DNA of 64,000 nt. Origin: CAVXYG01 sp963706835 (GTDB taxonomy: Bacteria > Actinomycetota > Actinomycetes > S36-B12 > GCA-2699445). Both the position numbers and the translations under genes were made by a program. The stretch spans positions 248,001-312,000 of the forward strand of contig CAVPOB010000016.1 of NCBI GenBank assembly GCA_963706835.1. Reading direction: 5' to 3'. Within the stretch, counting starts at the first letter, position 1; each line of letters begins with the position of its first letter. The notes below the pieces were generated by a model. It had not been told where the DNA came from. It searched no databases and saw nothing but the letters and a program-made list of their open reading frames with translations. Below are positions 44,180-52,274 of this stretch, piece by piece.

Positions 44180-44656
44180 CAGAACGGGCCGGTGGTCCAG
44201 GACGAGCAATAGCGGATCGCGGTACTGCTGGCCCACGAGCAGCCCCCAGTGCAGGCATGCCGTCTGCGGGCATCCGCGATGGCCCGCCTCGAGCACCCCG
44301 ATGCGATCACCGGCTGCCACGATCTCGCCGGTCGCCACCGTCGCGCGTACCGGCTCCAGCGTCACGCGCCGACTCCCATTGCTGATCACGACGACGCCGC
44401 GGTCGACGATCCGGCGGGCTACCGTGATCCGGCCTGCGATCGGTGCGCGCACCGCGGCGCCCGGCGATCCGGCCAGATCCACCCCGCGATGCCCGGCCAG
44501 CCACGGCTGCTCCGGCGGCGCGAAGGCGCGGGTGACGGCGACGGGCGGTTCCAGCGGCCACCCTTCGGCCGGGTCGGGGATCGATGTCGCGACTGCCGCG
44601 GTCGGTCCGCCAAGGAGCGCCAGTGCCAGCAGTACGGGGGCGAGTAGGGGCATCAT
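44153..44656 (-). CDS. M23 (LytM)-like protein with signal peptide, probably inactive
   Basis: This 167-residue secreted protein has a signal peptide (residues 1-24, LLAPVLLALALLGGPTAAVA) and one LytM domain: HRGVDLAGSPGAAVRAPIAGRIT with H56 and D60, then GCPQTACLHWGLLVG. The usual HxH motif (HLHW) reads CLHW, so one zinc ligand is a Cys; together with the nearby Cys at GCP it may form a disulfide. It may thus be a non-catalytic cell-wall binding or amidase-activating protein, as for other degenerate LytM factors. ATG at 44656 is chosen for the signal peptide. It converges with dprA. Confidence 0.83.
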   Translation of the reverse strand: MMPLLAPVLLALALLGGPTAAVATSIPDPAEGWPLEPPVAVTRAFAPPEQPWLAGHRGVDLAGSPGAAVRAPIAGRITVARRIVDRGVVVISNGSRRVTLEPVRATVATGEIVAAGDRIGVLEAGHRGCPQTACLHWGLLVGQQYRDPLLLVLDHRPVLLPVPAGRE

Positions 44657-44767
44657 CAACCCACCGTGGCCCACGGGGCCTCCCGCCGCGTGCAGCCCCG
44701 GCGGGCCCTGTGGATGCCGGCTCCGGCTGGGGACGGATTCGCGGGCCGGGCGGCCACGTCGATGAGG

Positions 44768-44797
44768 TTGGGCAGCGCTGCGCCGCTCGGCTACACT
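44768..44797 (+). promoter_or_regulatory. Promoter for rpsB-tsf
   Basis: TTGGGC (44768-44773), an 18-base spacer and TACACT (44792-44797). The leader before rpsB is about 170 bases, as usual for this autoregulated operon. Confidence 0.55.
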
Positions 44798-44975
44798 GAG
44801 CAGGCTGCGCGAGCAGCAAAAATTCGCGTGCCCGGAGCGGTCCCCAGTGACCGTCACACCGGCTGCGGCCCGAGGTCCCTACGGGGCGGGTCGCCACCCC
44901 CGGGCACCAGGGGCGGCACCCGCCGCCGGACAACCGAACCAGGTGCCGCCCGGCACCGCAGAAAGGCACACCACC

Positions 44976-45987
44976 ATGGCTGTCGTGACCATGCGCCAGT
45001 TGCTGGATTCCGGCGTCCACTTCGGACACCAGACCCGGCGCTGGAACCCCAAGATGAAGCGCCACATCTTCACCGAGCGCAACGGCATCTACATCATCGA
45101 CCTGCAGCAGAGTCTGACCTACATCGACTCGGCCTACGACTTCGTCAAGAACACTGTTGCCGATGGCGGCACGATCCTGTTCGTCGGCACGAAGAAGCAG
45201 GCGCAGGAAGCCATCGAGCTGCAGGCCTCGCGGGTCGGCATGCCGTACGTCAACCAGCGCTGGCTCGGCGGGATGCTCACCAACTTCAACACCGTCCACA
45301 AGCGGCTGCAGCGGCTCAAGGAGTTGCAGGAGATCGACTTCGATGACGTGGCCGGCTCCGGCATGACGAAGAAGGAACTGCTGGTCCTGCGCCGCGAGAA
45401 GGAGAAGCTGGAGCGGACCCTCGGCGGCATCCGCGACATGCAGAAGCCGCCGAGCGCCGTGTGGGTCGTGGACACCAACAAGGAGCACATCGCTGTCGCC
45501 GAGGCCCGCAAGCTGGGCATCCCGGTGGTCGGCATCCTCGACACCAACTGCGATCCGCAGGAAGTCGATCACCCGATCCCGGGCAATGACGACGCCATCC
45601 GGGCTGTCGCCCTGCTCACCCGCGTCGTCGCCGACGCTGTCGCCGACGGCCTCGTGGCGCGCTCCGGCTCCCGCCGCAGACCGCCGATGCCGAGGTTGAG
45701 CCGATGCCGGAGTGGGAGCGGGAACTGCTCGTCGCCGGCGAGGCCGAGGCCGGGCCGGGCCCGGACGAGGCCGCCGAGATCGCTGCCGACGAGGCGCGCA
45801 AGTCGGCCGAGGCCCCGGCCGCCGAAGCGCCCGTGGCCGAGGCCCGGCAGCGGCCCCGTGGCCGAGGCGCCCGGCCGAGGCGCCCGGCAGCCGAGGCGCC
45901 TGCGGCCGAGGCCCCGTGGCCGACGCGCCCCGGCAGAGGCGGATTCGCCTGCCAGCGACAGCGGCGCCGCCCGAGCAGCAAGCCTGA
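44976..45987 (+). CDS. rpsB: 30S ribosomal protein S2 with Ala/Glu-rich tail, frameshifted
   Basis: Residues 1-230 are a standard S2 (MAVVTMRQLLDSGVHFGHQTRRWNPKMKRHIF, TLGGIRDMQKPP and GNDDAIRAVALLTRVVADAVADGL). Near 45668 one base is lost or two gained, after which the frame reads EVEPMPEWERELLVAGEAEAG. A long Ala/Glu/Pro repeat tail follows (AEAPAAEAPVAEA), with further indels between 45860 and 45960; the likely true stop is at 45985-45987 (APPEQQA). The ATG at 44976 has a modest AAAGG site. S2 is essential, so the shifts are probably sequence errors. Confidence 0.92.
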
Positions 45988-46055
45988 TCCTTTCCCGATC
46001 GAACCGGCAGCAGTGCGCGAGCGTGCGCACGCGCCTGCCATGAAGGAGACAACTG

Positions 46056-46871
46056 ATGGCGAACATCACCGCAGCGGATGTGAAGAAGCTCCGCGACGCC
46101 ACCGGCGCCGGCATGATGGAGTGCAAGAGGGCGCTCACGGAGGCCGATGGCGACTTCGACAAGGCCGTGGAGATTCTGCGCATCTCCGGCGCGGCCAAGG
46201 CCGCCAAGCGAGCCGAGCGGGCCGCCTCCAACGGACTGGTGGCCCAGCAGGGCGGCACTATCGTCGAGCTGCTCTGCGAGACCGACTTCGTTGCCAAGAA
46301 CGCCGATTTCCAGGCGCTGGCGCGAGCGCGTGGCCGCAGCCGCCGATGCCGCTCGACCCACCGACGGCGCCGCGCTGCAGGCGCTGGTGCTGGACTCCGG
46401 CAAGACCGTGGCCGAGGAGGTCGAGGGTCTGTCCGCAGTGATCGGCGAGAAGCTGGCCGCCGGCCGCGTGGCCCACCTCGACGGCGACACCGTCGTCTAC
46501 ATGCACCGCAAGTCCGGCGATCTCCCGCCGCAGACCGGGGTCGTGGTGGCGTACACCGGTTCCGCCGGAGGCGGCCGCGCACCGCCGCGATGCAGGTGGC
46601 GGCCATGCGGCCCAGCTACCTGAACCGCGAGGAGATCCCGGCCGACGTGCTGGACAACGAGGCGCGTATCGCCGAGGCCACGGCGAAGGAGGAGGGCAAG
46701 CCGGAGCGGGCGCTGCCCAAGATCGTCGAGGGCCGCGTGAACGGCTACGTGAAGGAGCACACCCTCCTGGAGCAGGCCTCCGTCGTGGAGAGCAAGAAGT
46801 CGGTGCAGACGGTCTTGAGCGAGCAGGGCGCGACGGTGACCGGCTTCGTGCGCATCGAGATCGGCGCCTGA
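46056..46871 (+). CDS. tsf: Elongation factor Ts, frameshifted
   Basis: EF-Ts regenerates GTP-bound EF-Tu. The N-terminus (MANITAADVKKLRDATGAGMMECKRALTEADGD) and the end (HTLLEQASVVESKKSVQTVL) are in one frame; the middle, from about 46323 to 46575 (ERVAAAADAARP, KTVAEEVEGLSAVIGEKLAAGRVAHLDGDTVVYMHRK), is in another. One extra base at about 46323 and two between 46568 and 46585 explain this. Corrected length is about 270 residues, normal for actinobacteria. AAGGAG precedes the ATG. A strong hairpin follows. Confidence 0.92.
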   Translation: MANITAADVKKLRDATGAGMMECKRALTEADGDFDKAVEILRISGAAKAAKRAERAASNGLVAQQGGTIVELLCETDFVAKNADFQALARARGRSRRCRSTHRRRRAAGAGAGLRQDRGRGGRGSVRSDRREAGRRPRGPPRRRHRRLHAPQVRRSPAADRGRGGVHRFRRRRPRTAAMQVAAMRPSYLNREEIPADVLDNEARIAEATAKEEGKPERALPKIVEGRVNGYVKEHTLLEQASVVESKKSVQTVLSEQGATVTGFVRIEIGA

Positions 46872-46886
46872 TCGGACAACAGCGAG

Positions 46887-46913
46887 GGCGGTCGTCCCGG
46901 TGGGACGGCCGCC
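46887..46913 (+). terminator. Hairpin after tsf
   Basis: A 12-bp stem with one wobble (46887-46898 with 46902-46913) and a 3-base loop lies 15 bases after the tsf stop. There is no T-run, but stem strength and place fit a terminator or attenuator of rpsB-tsf. Confidence 0.6.
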
Positions 46914-47008
46914 GCCTGCTTGTCCAACGTGCCCCGGCAGCGGGACTGCTGCATCCGATGGGGCGCGGGTACGGCAGACTGAGGCCAGGTCGGCGGAAGG
47001 GTATGACC

Positions 47009-47832
47009 ATGGGGAGCAGCGACGGTGCCGAGCGGATGGCGGGCGGCGCCCGACCCACCCTGTTGGATGAGACGGTCGAGTTCTGGCCGGCCGCGCCGCC
47101 GGGCGGCTTCCATCGAGTCCTGCTGAAGCTGTCCGGCGAGGCGTTCGCCGGCGGCGGCGGTCTCGGGCGTCGATCCGGGACACCGTCGCCTCCATCGCCC
47201 GTCAGATCGCCGCGGTGGTCGACCGCGGCGTGCAGGTCGCTGTGGTCATCGGCGGCGGCAACTACTTCCGCGGCGCCCAGTTGAGCGACGCCGGGATGGA
47301 TCGTGGTCGTGCGGACTACATGGGCATGCTGGGCACGGTGATGAACTGCCTGGCGCTGCAGGACTTCCTGGAGGCGCGCGGTATCCACACGCGGGTGCAG
47401 ACCTCCATCTCGATGGGCCAGGTCGCCGAGCCCTACGTGCCGCGCCGCGCCGAGCGCCATCTCGACAAGGGCCGGGTCGTCATCTTCGGCGGCGGTCTGG
47501 GCGCGCCGTACTTCTCGACCGACACCACGGCTGCTCAGCGGGCGCTGGAGATCCGGGCCGAGGTCGTGCTGATGGCCAAGGGCGTCGACGGCGTCTACGA
47601 CAGCGATCCGCGGAAGAACCCGGATGCGCAGCGGTTCGAGCACCTCAGCTACGACGAGGTTCTGCAGCGCGACCTGAAGGTCGCCGATGCCACCGCGATC
47701 AGCCTCTGCCGGGACAACCGGATGCCGATCATCGTGTTCAACCTCCTGGAGGAGGGCAACATCGCACGCGCCGTTCGGGGCGAGAAGATCGGTACCTTGG
47801 TCAACGAGAACGCGACAGGGACAGGAGCGCAC
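47009..47832 (+). CDS. pyrH: UMP kinase, frameshifted; reads into frr
   Basis: UMP kinase makes UDP for pyrimidine synthesis. Visible are FHRVLLKLSGEAFAG, VVIGGGNYFRGAQL, RVVIFGGGLGAPYFSTDTTAAQRALE and MAKGVDGVYDSDPRKNP. The frame shifts near 47166-47180, where two G runs (CTCGGGCGTC and CCGGGACACC) are each one base too long. The ATG at 47009 has GGAAGG 8 bases upstream; ATG at 47003 is too close to it. No stop is present after GEKIGTLVNENA, so the frame continues in phase into frr; the true stop was probably lost by an indel near 47812. Confidence 0.9.
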
Positions 47833-48393
47833 GTGATCGACGAGGAACTCCTCGAGGCCGAGGACAAGATGGACAAGGCGGTCAGCGTCGCCCGGGAGGA
47901 CTTCGCCGCCATCCGTACCGGCCGCGCCAATCCGGCGATGTTCAACAAGATCACCGTCGACTACTACGGCTCGCCGACGCCGATCAACCAGTTGGCGTCG
48001 TTCCAGTCGCCCGGAGGCCCGCATGATCATCGTGATCCCGTACGACAAGGGCTCCACTGGCGGGCATCGAGCGGGCGATCCGGGATTCGGACCTCGGGGT
48101 CAATCCGAGCAACGACGGGATCATCATCCGGGTCGTGCTGCCGGAGCTCACTGAGGAGCGCCGCCGGGAGTACATCAAGTCCGCCAAGCACAAGGCGGAG
48201 GATGCCAAGGTGTCGGTGCGCAATATTCGCCGCCACTCCATGCAGCACCTGGAGCGGCATGATCAAGGACGGCGATGTCGGCGAGGACGAGGCCAAGCGT
48301 GCGGAGAAGCAGCTTGATCAACTCACCGCCGCGCATGTCGCCCAAATAGACGACATGCTCAGACACAAGGAAGCCGAACTGCTCGAGGTGTGA
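47833..48393 (+). CDS. frr: Ribosome recycling factor, frameshifted
   Basis: RRF splits post-termination ribosomes with EF-G. The sequence shows VIDEELLEAEDKMDKAVSVAREDFAAIRTGRANPAMFN, ITVDYYGSPTPINQLASFQ, MIIVIPYDKGS, SDLGVNPSNDGIIIRVVLPELTEERRREY and the end EKQLDQLTAAHVAQIDDMLRHKEAELLEV. Extra bases near 48013, 48061 and 48257 shift the frame three times; corrected length is about 185 residues. GTG at 47833 has a very good AGGAG five bases upstream, so it is the real start despite the open frame from pyrH. The stop overlaps cdsA. Confidence 0.92.
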   Translation: MIDEELLEAEDKMDKAVSVAREDFAAIRTGRANPAMFNKITVDYYGSPTPINQLASFQSPGGPHDHRDPVRQGLHWRASSGRSGIRTSGSIRATTGSSSGSCCRSSLRSAAGSTSSPPSTRRRMPRCRCAIFAATPCSTWSGMIKDGDVGEDEAKRAEKQLDQLTAAHVAQIDDMLRHKEAELLEV

Positions 48394-49316
48394 TCGAGAC
48401 GATGAACGAACCAGACCCGGGGGTGGGCGACGACGGGGGCGAAGGCGGCCCCCTCCCTGACACGGCACCGCCCCCGGCTGGGGAGCCGACCAAGTCCCGA
48501 GCCGGCCGCAACCTGCCGGTCGCCATAGCGGTGGGCGCTGGGCTGGGTGTGGTCGCGATCGCGAGCCTCGTCTTCGCGAAGTGGGTGTTCGCGGTGCTCG
48601 GCGCGGTGATCGTCTGTGGCTTGGGCGTCGGGGAACTGAGCGATGCGCTCAAGGCGCACCGGGTGCGCGTGGCCCGCCTGCCGATCCTGCTCTCGGTGCC
48701 CGATCGTCGCCTTCGTCGCCTACCAGTACGGGCCGGTCGCCCACCTGACCTCGTTCACCACCTTGGTGCTGGTGATCCTGCTGTTCCGGCTCACCCGGGG
48801 CGGGGTCGAGCGGTTCGTGCCGCGACGTGACGGGCAGCGTCTTCGTCGCGTGCCTACCTGCCGCTCATGCTGGGCTTCGCCATCCTCACGCTGCGCGCCG
48901 ACAACGGGGAATGGCTCGTTGCGACGTTCGTGCTGCTCACCGTCGGCAGCGACATCGGTGGCTACGTGGCCGGAGTCCTCTTCGGCAAGCATCCGATGTT
49001 CCCAACGCATCAGCCCGAAGAAGTCCTGGGAAGGGTTCGCCGGGTCGCTGCTCACCGCAGTCGGTGATCGGCGCCCTGCTGTTCGCGTACTGCCCTGGAT
49101 TCGGACTGGTGGCGCGGCGTTCTGGTCGGCGTCATCATGACGGCCACTGCCACGCTGGGCGACTTCATCGAGAGCGCGATGAAACGCGATCTCGGGCATC
49201 AAGGACATGGGCGACCATCGGTCCCCGGCCACGGTGGCGTGATGGATCGGCTCGACTCCCTGATCCCCAACGCCTTCGTCTCCTGGGCCCTGTTCACGCT
49301 GCTGCTGGGCATCTGA
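48390..49316 (+). CDS. cdsA: Phosphatidate cytidylyltransferase, heavily frameshifted
   Basis: CDP-diacylglycerol synthase is an essential membrane enzyme of phospholipid synthesis. Its pieces appear in order in changing frames: an acidic N-terminus, LPVAIAVGAGLGVVAIASLVFAKW, VAFVAYQYGPVAHL, PLMLGFAILTLRADNGEWL, VGSDIGGYVAGVLFGKHPM, SPKKSWEGFAGSLL, VIMTATATLGDFIESAMKRDLGIKDMG and the signature end GHGGVMDRLDSLIPNAFVSWALF. Extra bases lie near 48705, 48825, 48850, 49006, 49063, 49097, 49196 and 49220. GTG at 48390 overlaps the frr stop. It is followed 1 base later by rlmN. Confidence 0.88.
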
Positions 49317-49317
49317 C

Positions 49318-50427
49318 GTGGCAGACGGGGTCAAGCCGCTGCTGGTCTTCGAGGCCCCGCGGCGGGGCAAGCCGCCGCGGCACTTCGCCGACCTGGAGCC
49401 GGAGGACCGGGTCGCGGCGATCGCGGAACTGGGACAGCCTCGCTTCCGCGCCGACCAGATCAGTCGGCAGTACTACGGCCGGTTGTCGTCGGACCCGGGG
49501 GAGTGGACCGATCTGCCGAAGCAGCTGCGCGCTGAGGTGGCCCGGCAGCTGTTCCCGCCGCTGCTGACGCGGGTGAGGGACCTGACCACCGACGGCGGCG
49601 AGACCCGCAAGTCGCTGTGGCGGCTGCACGACGGGGCGCTGGTGGAGAGCGTCCTGATGCGCTACGACGACCGCGTCACGATGTGTGTGTCCTCGCAGGC
49701 CGGGTGCGGGATGAACTGCCCCTTCTGCGCCACCGGACAGGCTGGACTGACCCGGAATCTGTCCACCGCCGAGATCGTGGAACAGGTGGTGGCAGGGGCG
49801 CGCCAGATGGCGGTGTCGGACATCGGCGAGGGCAGCGGCGGACGGGTCTCCAACATCGTGTTCATGGGGATGGGCGAGCCCATGGCCAACTACAAGGCAG
49901 TCATTGCTGCGGTGCGCCGTATGACCGCGCCGGCCCCCGCCGGTCTGGGAATCTCGGCGCGCAAGATCACCGTCAGTACCGTCGGACTGGTTCCCCGCAT
50001 GCGGCAGCTGGCGACTGAGGGCATCCCGGTGACGCTGGCGGTGTCCCTGCACGCCCCCGATGACGAGTTGCGCGACGAACTGGTCCCGGTGAACAACCGG
50101 TGGCCGGTGGCTGAGGTGATGGACGCGGCATGGGGCTACGCCGATGCCACCGGACGTCGCGTCAGCATCGAGTACGCCATGATCCGCGACATCAATGATC
50201 AGCAATGGCGGGCGGAGGCCCTGGCCGACCTGCTGACCGGGCGGTTGGCGCACGTGAATCTGATCCCGCTGAACCCCACTCCCGGGTCGAAGTGGACGGC
50301 GTCGCGCCGCGAAGACGAGGACGCGTTCGTGGCCACGCTGCGTCGGCGCCGGATCCCGGTGAGCGTGCGCGATACCCGCGGCCAAGAGATCGACGGGGCC
50401 TGCGGCCAGCTGGCGGCGGCGGACTGA
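49318..50427 (+). CDS. rlmN: Dual-specificity 23S rRNA A2503/tRNA A37 C2-methyltransferase RlmN
   Basis: This 369-residue radical SAM enzyme methylates A2503 of 23S rRNA and A37 of some tRNAs. The cluster motif C130-x3-C134-x2-C137 (CGMNCPFC) is preceded by C123, and the second catalytic Cys is in DGACGQL near the C-terminus. NIVFMGMGEPMANYKAV and SIEYAMIRDIND are typical. No frameshift, in contrast to its upstream neighbour. GTG at 49318 begins one base after the cdsA stop. Repeat locus C follows. Confidence 0.95.
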   Translation: MADGVKPLLVFEAPRRGKPPRHFADLEPEDRVAAIAELGQPRFRADQISRQYYGRLSSDPGEWTDLPKQLRAEVARQLFPPLLTRVRDLTTDGGETRKSLWRLHDGALVESVLMRYDDRVTMCVSSQAGCGMNCPFCATGQAGLTRNLSTAEIVEQVVAGARQMAVSDIGEGSGGRVSNIVFMGMGEPMANYKAVIAAVRRMTAPAPAGLGISARKITVSTVGLVPRMRQLATEGIPVTLAVSLHAPDDELRDELVPVNNRWPVAEVMDAAWGYADATGRRVSIEYAMIRDINDQQWRAEALADLLTGRLAHVNLIPLNPTPGSKWTASRREDEDAFVATLRRRRIPVSVRDTRGQEIDGACGQLAAAD

Positions 50428-50627
50428 TCCGATGCACCGGCTGCGGGGCCGCCCCCGGGGCGCCCCATCGGGTCGAGTGGGGGTGCTCGGCGCTGTCCGG
50501 CCGGGAGTCGTCCCGCACTGATGGCGACGATTCCCGGGTCCCCTCCTGGCACACGTCGCCATCAGTGGGGTCGGGGGGGACATCGGCACCGTGCGTGGGA
50601 CCGGGCGTTCGGTGTGCGGGGCAGGTC

Positions 50628-50872
50628 TGTACCTGGTTCAGGGGTCTGCACCCGGTTCGGGGGTCTGCACCCGGTTCGGGGCCGGAATCGGTTGGTGTGT
50701 GGGGCGGGTCTGCACCCGGTTCGGGGGTTTGCACCCCGGGCGGGGGCGGAATCGGCCGAATCGGGGGTCAGAGCAACCGTCCCGGGTGCAAACCCCCATG
50801 CCGGGTGCACAGTTGCCGCCCCGGAGGCGCTCTCAGCCCCCGTCCCGGGTGCAAACCCCCGCAACGGGTGCA
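50628..50872. repeat. Four-unit inverted repeat element, locus C
   Basis: Forward 27-bp units start at 50647 and 50711; inverted units start at 50783 and 50846. Spacing is 64, 72 and 63 bases, as at loci A and B. One extra decayed 19-base step (TGTACCTGG...) precedes the first unit at 50628. Both heptamers TGCACCC in each unit are 19 bases apart. It lies between the converging rlmN and META-lipoprotein genes. Confidence 0.88.
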
Positions 50873-51214
50873 GAGTCGCTTCTGGGGCGCCCGTCAGCCC
50901 CCGCAGGGTGCGCCGACACCAGCCGGAAGGGCAGCTGCGTCCTCGCCAGATGAGCCGCGAAGCCTCCACCCCACGCGGACCACCGCCAACGCCCGGCCGC
51001 CGCCCGAAGCAGTCCACGGTGGATCGCTGGGAGCCCGGTTGCCCGGACGGGGTCCCGGCAATCGTCGCGATCACCGCGGGTTTCCGGTGGTGCCCGCACG
51101 AGCCGGCTGAGGGTACATGGCGCGGAAAGCCCCTTTGCCCGGACGGGCAGCGGAAACCGCGACGATCGACGCCTCCCCAACGCAACGCAGGCAAGGCAGA
51201 CGGCCACCGGGTCC
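50873..51214. other. Intergenic remainder, nothing recognised
   Basis: About 340 bases between repeat locus C and the end of the META lipoprotein gene. Frames are open on both strands because of GC content, but none has a start with ribosome-binding site or recognisable motif. Confidence 0.5.
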
Positions 51215-51970
51215 TCAGCGCTGCCGCAGGCCGACCTGGAGCGCGCCGCCGCCGTCGCGCAGCTCGAGGCGGTTGCCATCGACCCGCCAGGTTGTTGCGC
51301 TGCCGAGCGCTGCGAGGTAGGGCTGTTGCCACGGATCGGCGCAGGCGGCGCCTGCCTCGGCCTTGATCGCGATCCGGTCGCCCTCGGTGGTGAACGTGCC
51401 GGTGAACACTCCGCAGCCGTCGAAACCGCTCACCGTTGCGTCGGCGGCGAACTCCAGGGTCAGGTCATCCGTGCCCGCAGCGGACTCGACGCCCCCGCGC
51501 CCGTTGTTCACCCCGGTCGCCCGCCATGCTGTTCCGGCCAGTTCGACCGCGGCCGTGCGGTACCGGGCCACCGCTGCGCCCTGGGAGTCGAGGAGTTCCA
51601 GGGTCTGCCCGCCGCCGCGGTAGGCGTGCGTCGCGCCGAGCGCTGCCAGCACCCCGGCCTCCTGTGTGCCCAACTCTCCCGGGCAGCCGCGCAGCGTCGT
51701 TGCCCCCGGCGTGATGGTCAGTCGGTCGGCGTCGGCCTGCCAGGTCCCGGTGAAGCGGTTGCAGCCCGTACTGCCAGCCACTGCACCGTCCGCCCCGAAG
51801 CTCAGGGATGCACTGTCATCGATGGCGGGCAGGAGAGCGCCATCGATCGCGACATCGGTGAGGATCCACGAGCTACCGGCGAGTGCCTCGGGCGCGGCAG
51901 GCCCGACGGTCTGGCTGCACGCCGCGAGGAGGGCCACCGTGACCAGGCCGCCGACGAGGGGGAGAAGCAC
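51215..51970 (-). CDS. Lipoprotein with two META (HslJ-like) domains
   Basis: This 251-residue protein has a lipoprotein signal with lipobox LLAAC (Cys18), so it is anchored to the outside of the membrane. Two META domains follow, at about 30-130 (GSSWILTDVAIDGALLPAI ... SFGADGAVAGSTGCNRFTGTW) and 142-245 (GTAWRATGVNNGRGG ... VSGFDGCGVFTGTF). Similar proteins (HslJ) are linked to heat stress or novobiocin tolerance; the exact role is unknown. The first Met of the open frame gives a well-formed signal peptide. It converges with rlmN. Confidence 0.88.
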   Translation of the reverse strand: MLLPLVGGLVTVALLAACSQTVGPAAPEALAGSSWILTDVAIDGALLPAIDDSASLSFGADGAVAGSTGCNRFTGTWQADADRLTITPGATTLRGCPGELGTQEAGVLAALGATHAYRGGGQTLELLDSQGAAVARYRTAAVELAGTAWRATGVNNGRGGVESAAGTDDLTLEFAADATVSGFDGCGVFTGTFTTEGDRIAIKAEAGAACADPWQQPYLAALGSATTWRVDGNRLELRDGGGALQVGLRQR

Positions 51971-52073
51971 GGCACCAGCGTATGCGCACCGCCCGGCCTT
52001 GTGGCCGGTGCGTCTGCGTGCCGTTCTGGCCGGAAGAGCCGGACCGCGTTCGGCCGCGGTAGTGGGCCGTCGC

Positions 52074-52184
52074 GTCGCTGGACCCCGCCGGTGGCTCGGC
52101 GACGGCGAGCCCGGGCCGATATCCCGCGGGGCGGCGAACGGCAGGTCGCTGGACCCCGCCGGTGGCTCGGCGACGGCGAGCCCG
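52074..52184. repeat. Two 40-bp direct repeats with 71-bp period
   Basis: GTCGCTGGACCCCGCCGGTG and the following 20 bases (ending GGCGAGCCCG) occur identically at 52074-52113 and 52145-52184. They are separated by 31 bases that partly repeat after the second copy (CCCGCRGGGCGGC). The block fills the promoter side of both the META lipoprotein gene (start 51970) and the end of the acyl-CoA dehydrogenase gene (52275). No gene is seen in 51971-52274. Confidence 0.75.
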
Positions 52185-52274
52185 CGCCGACCCCGCAGGG
52201 CGGCAAAGGGCCGTGGCCTCGGAATACCCCGCAGACGGCTCCCGCCAACAACCCCGAAGCACGCCGAGCGAGCA

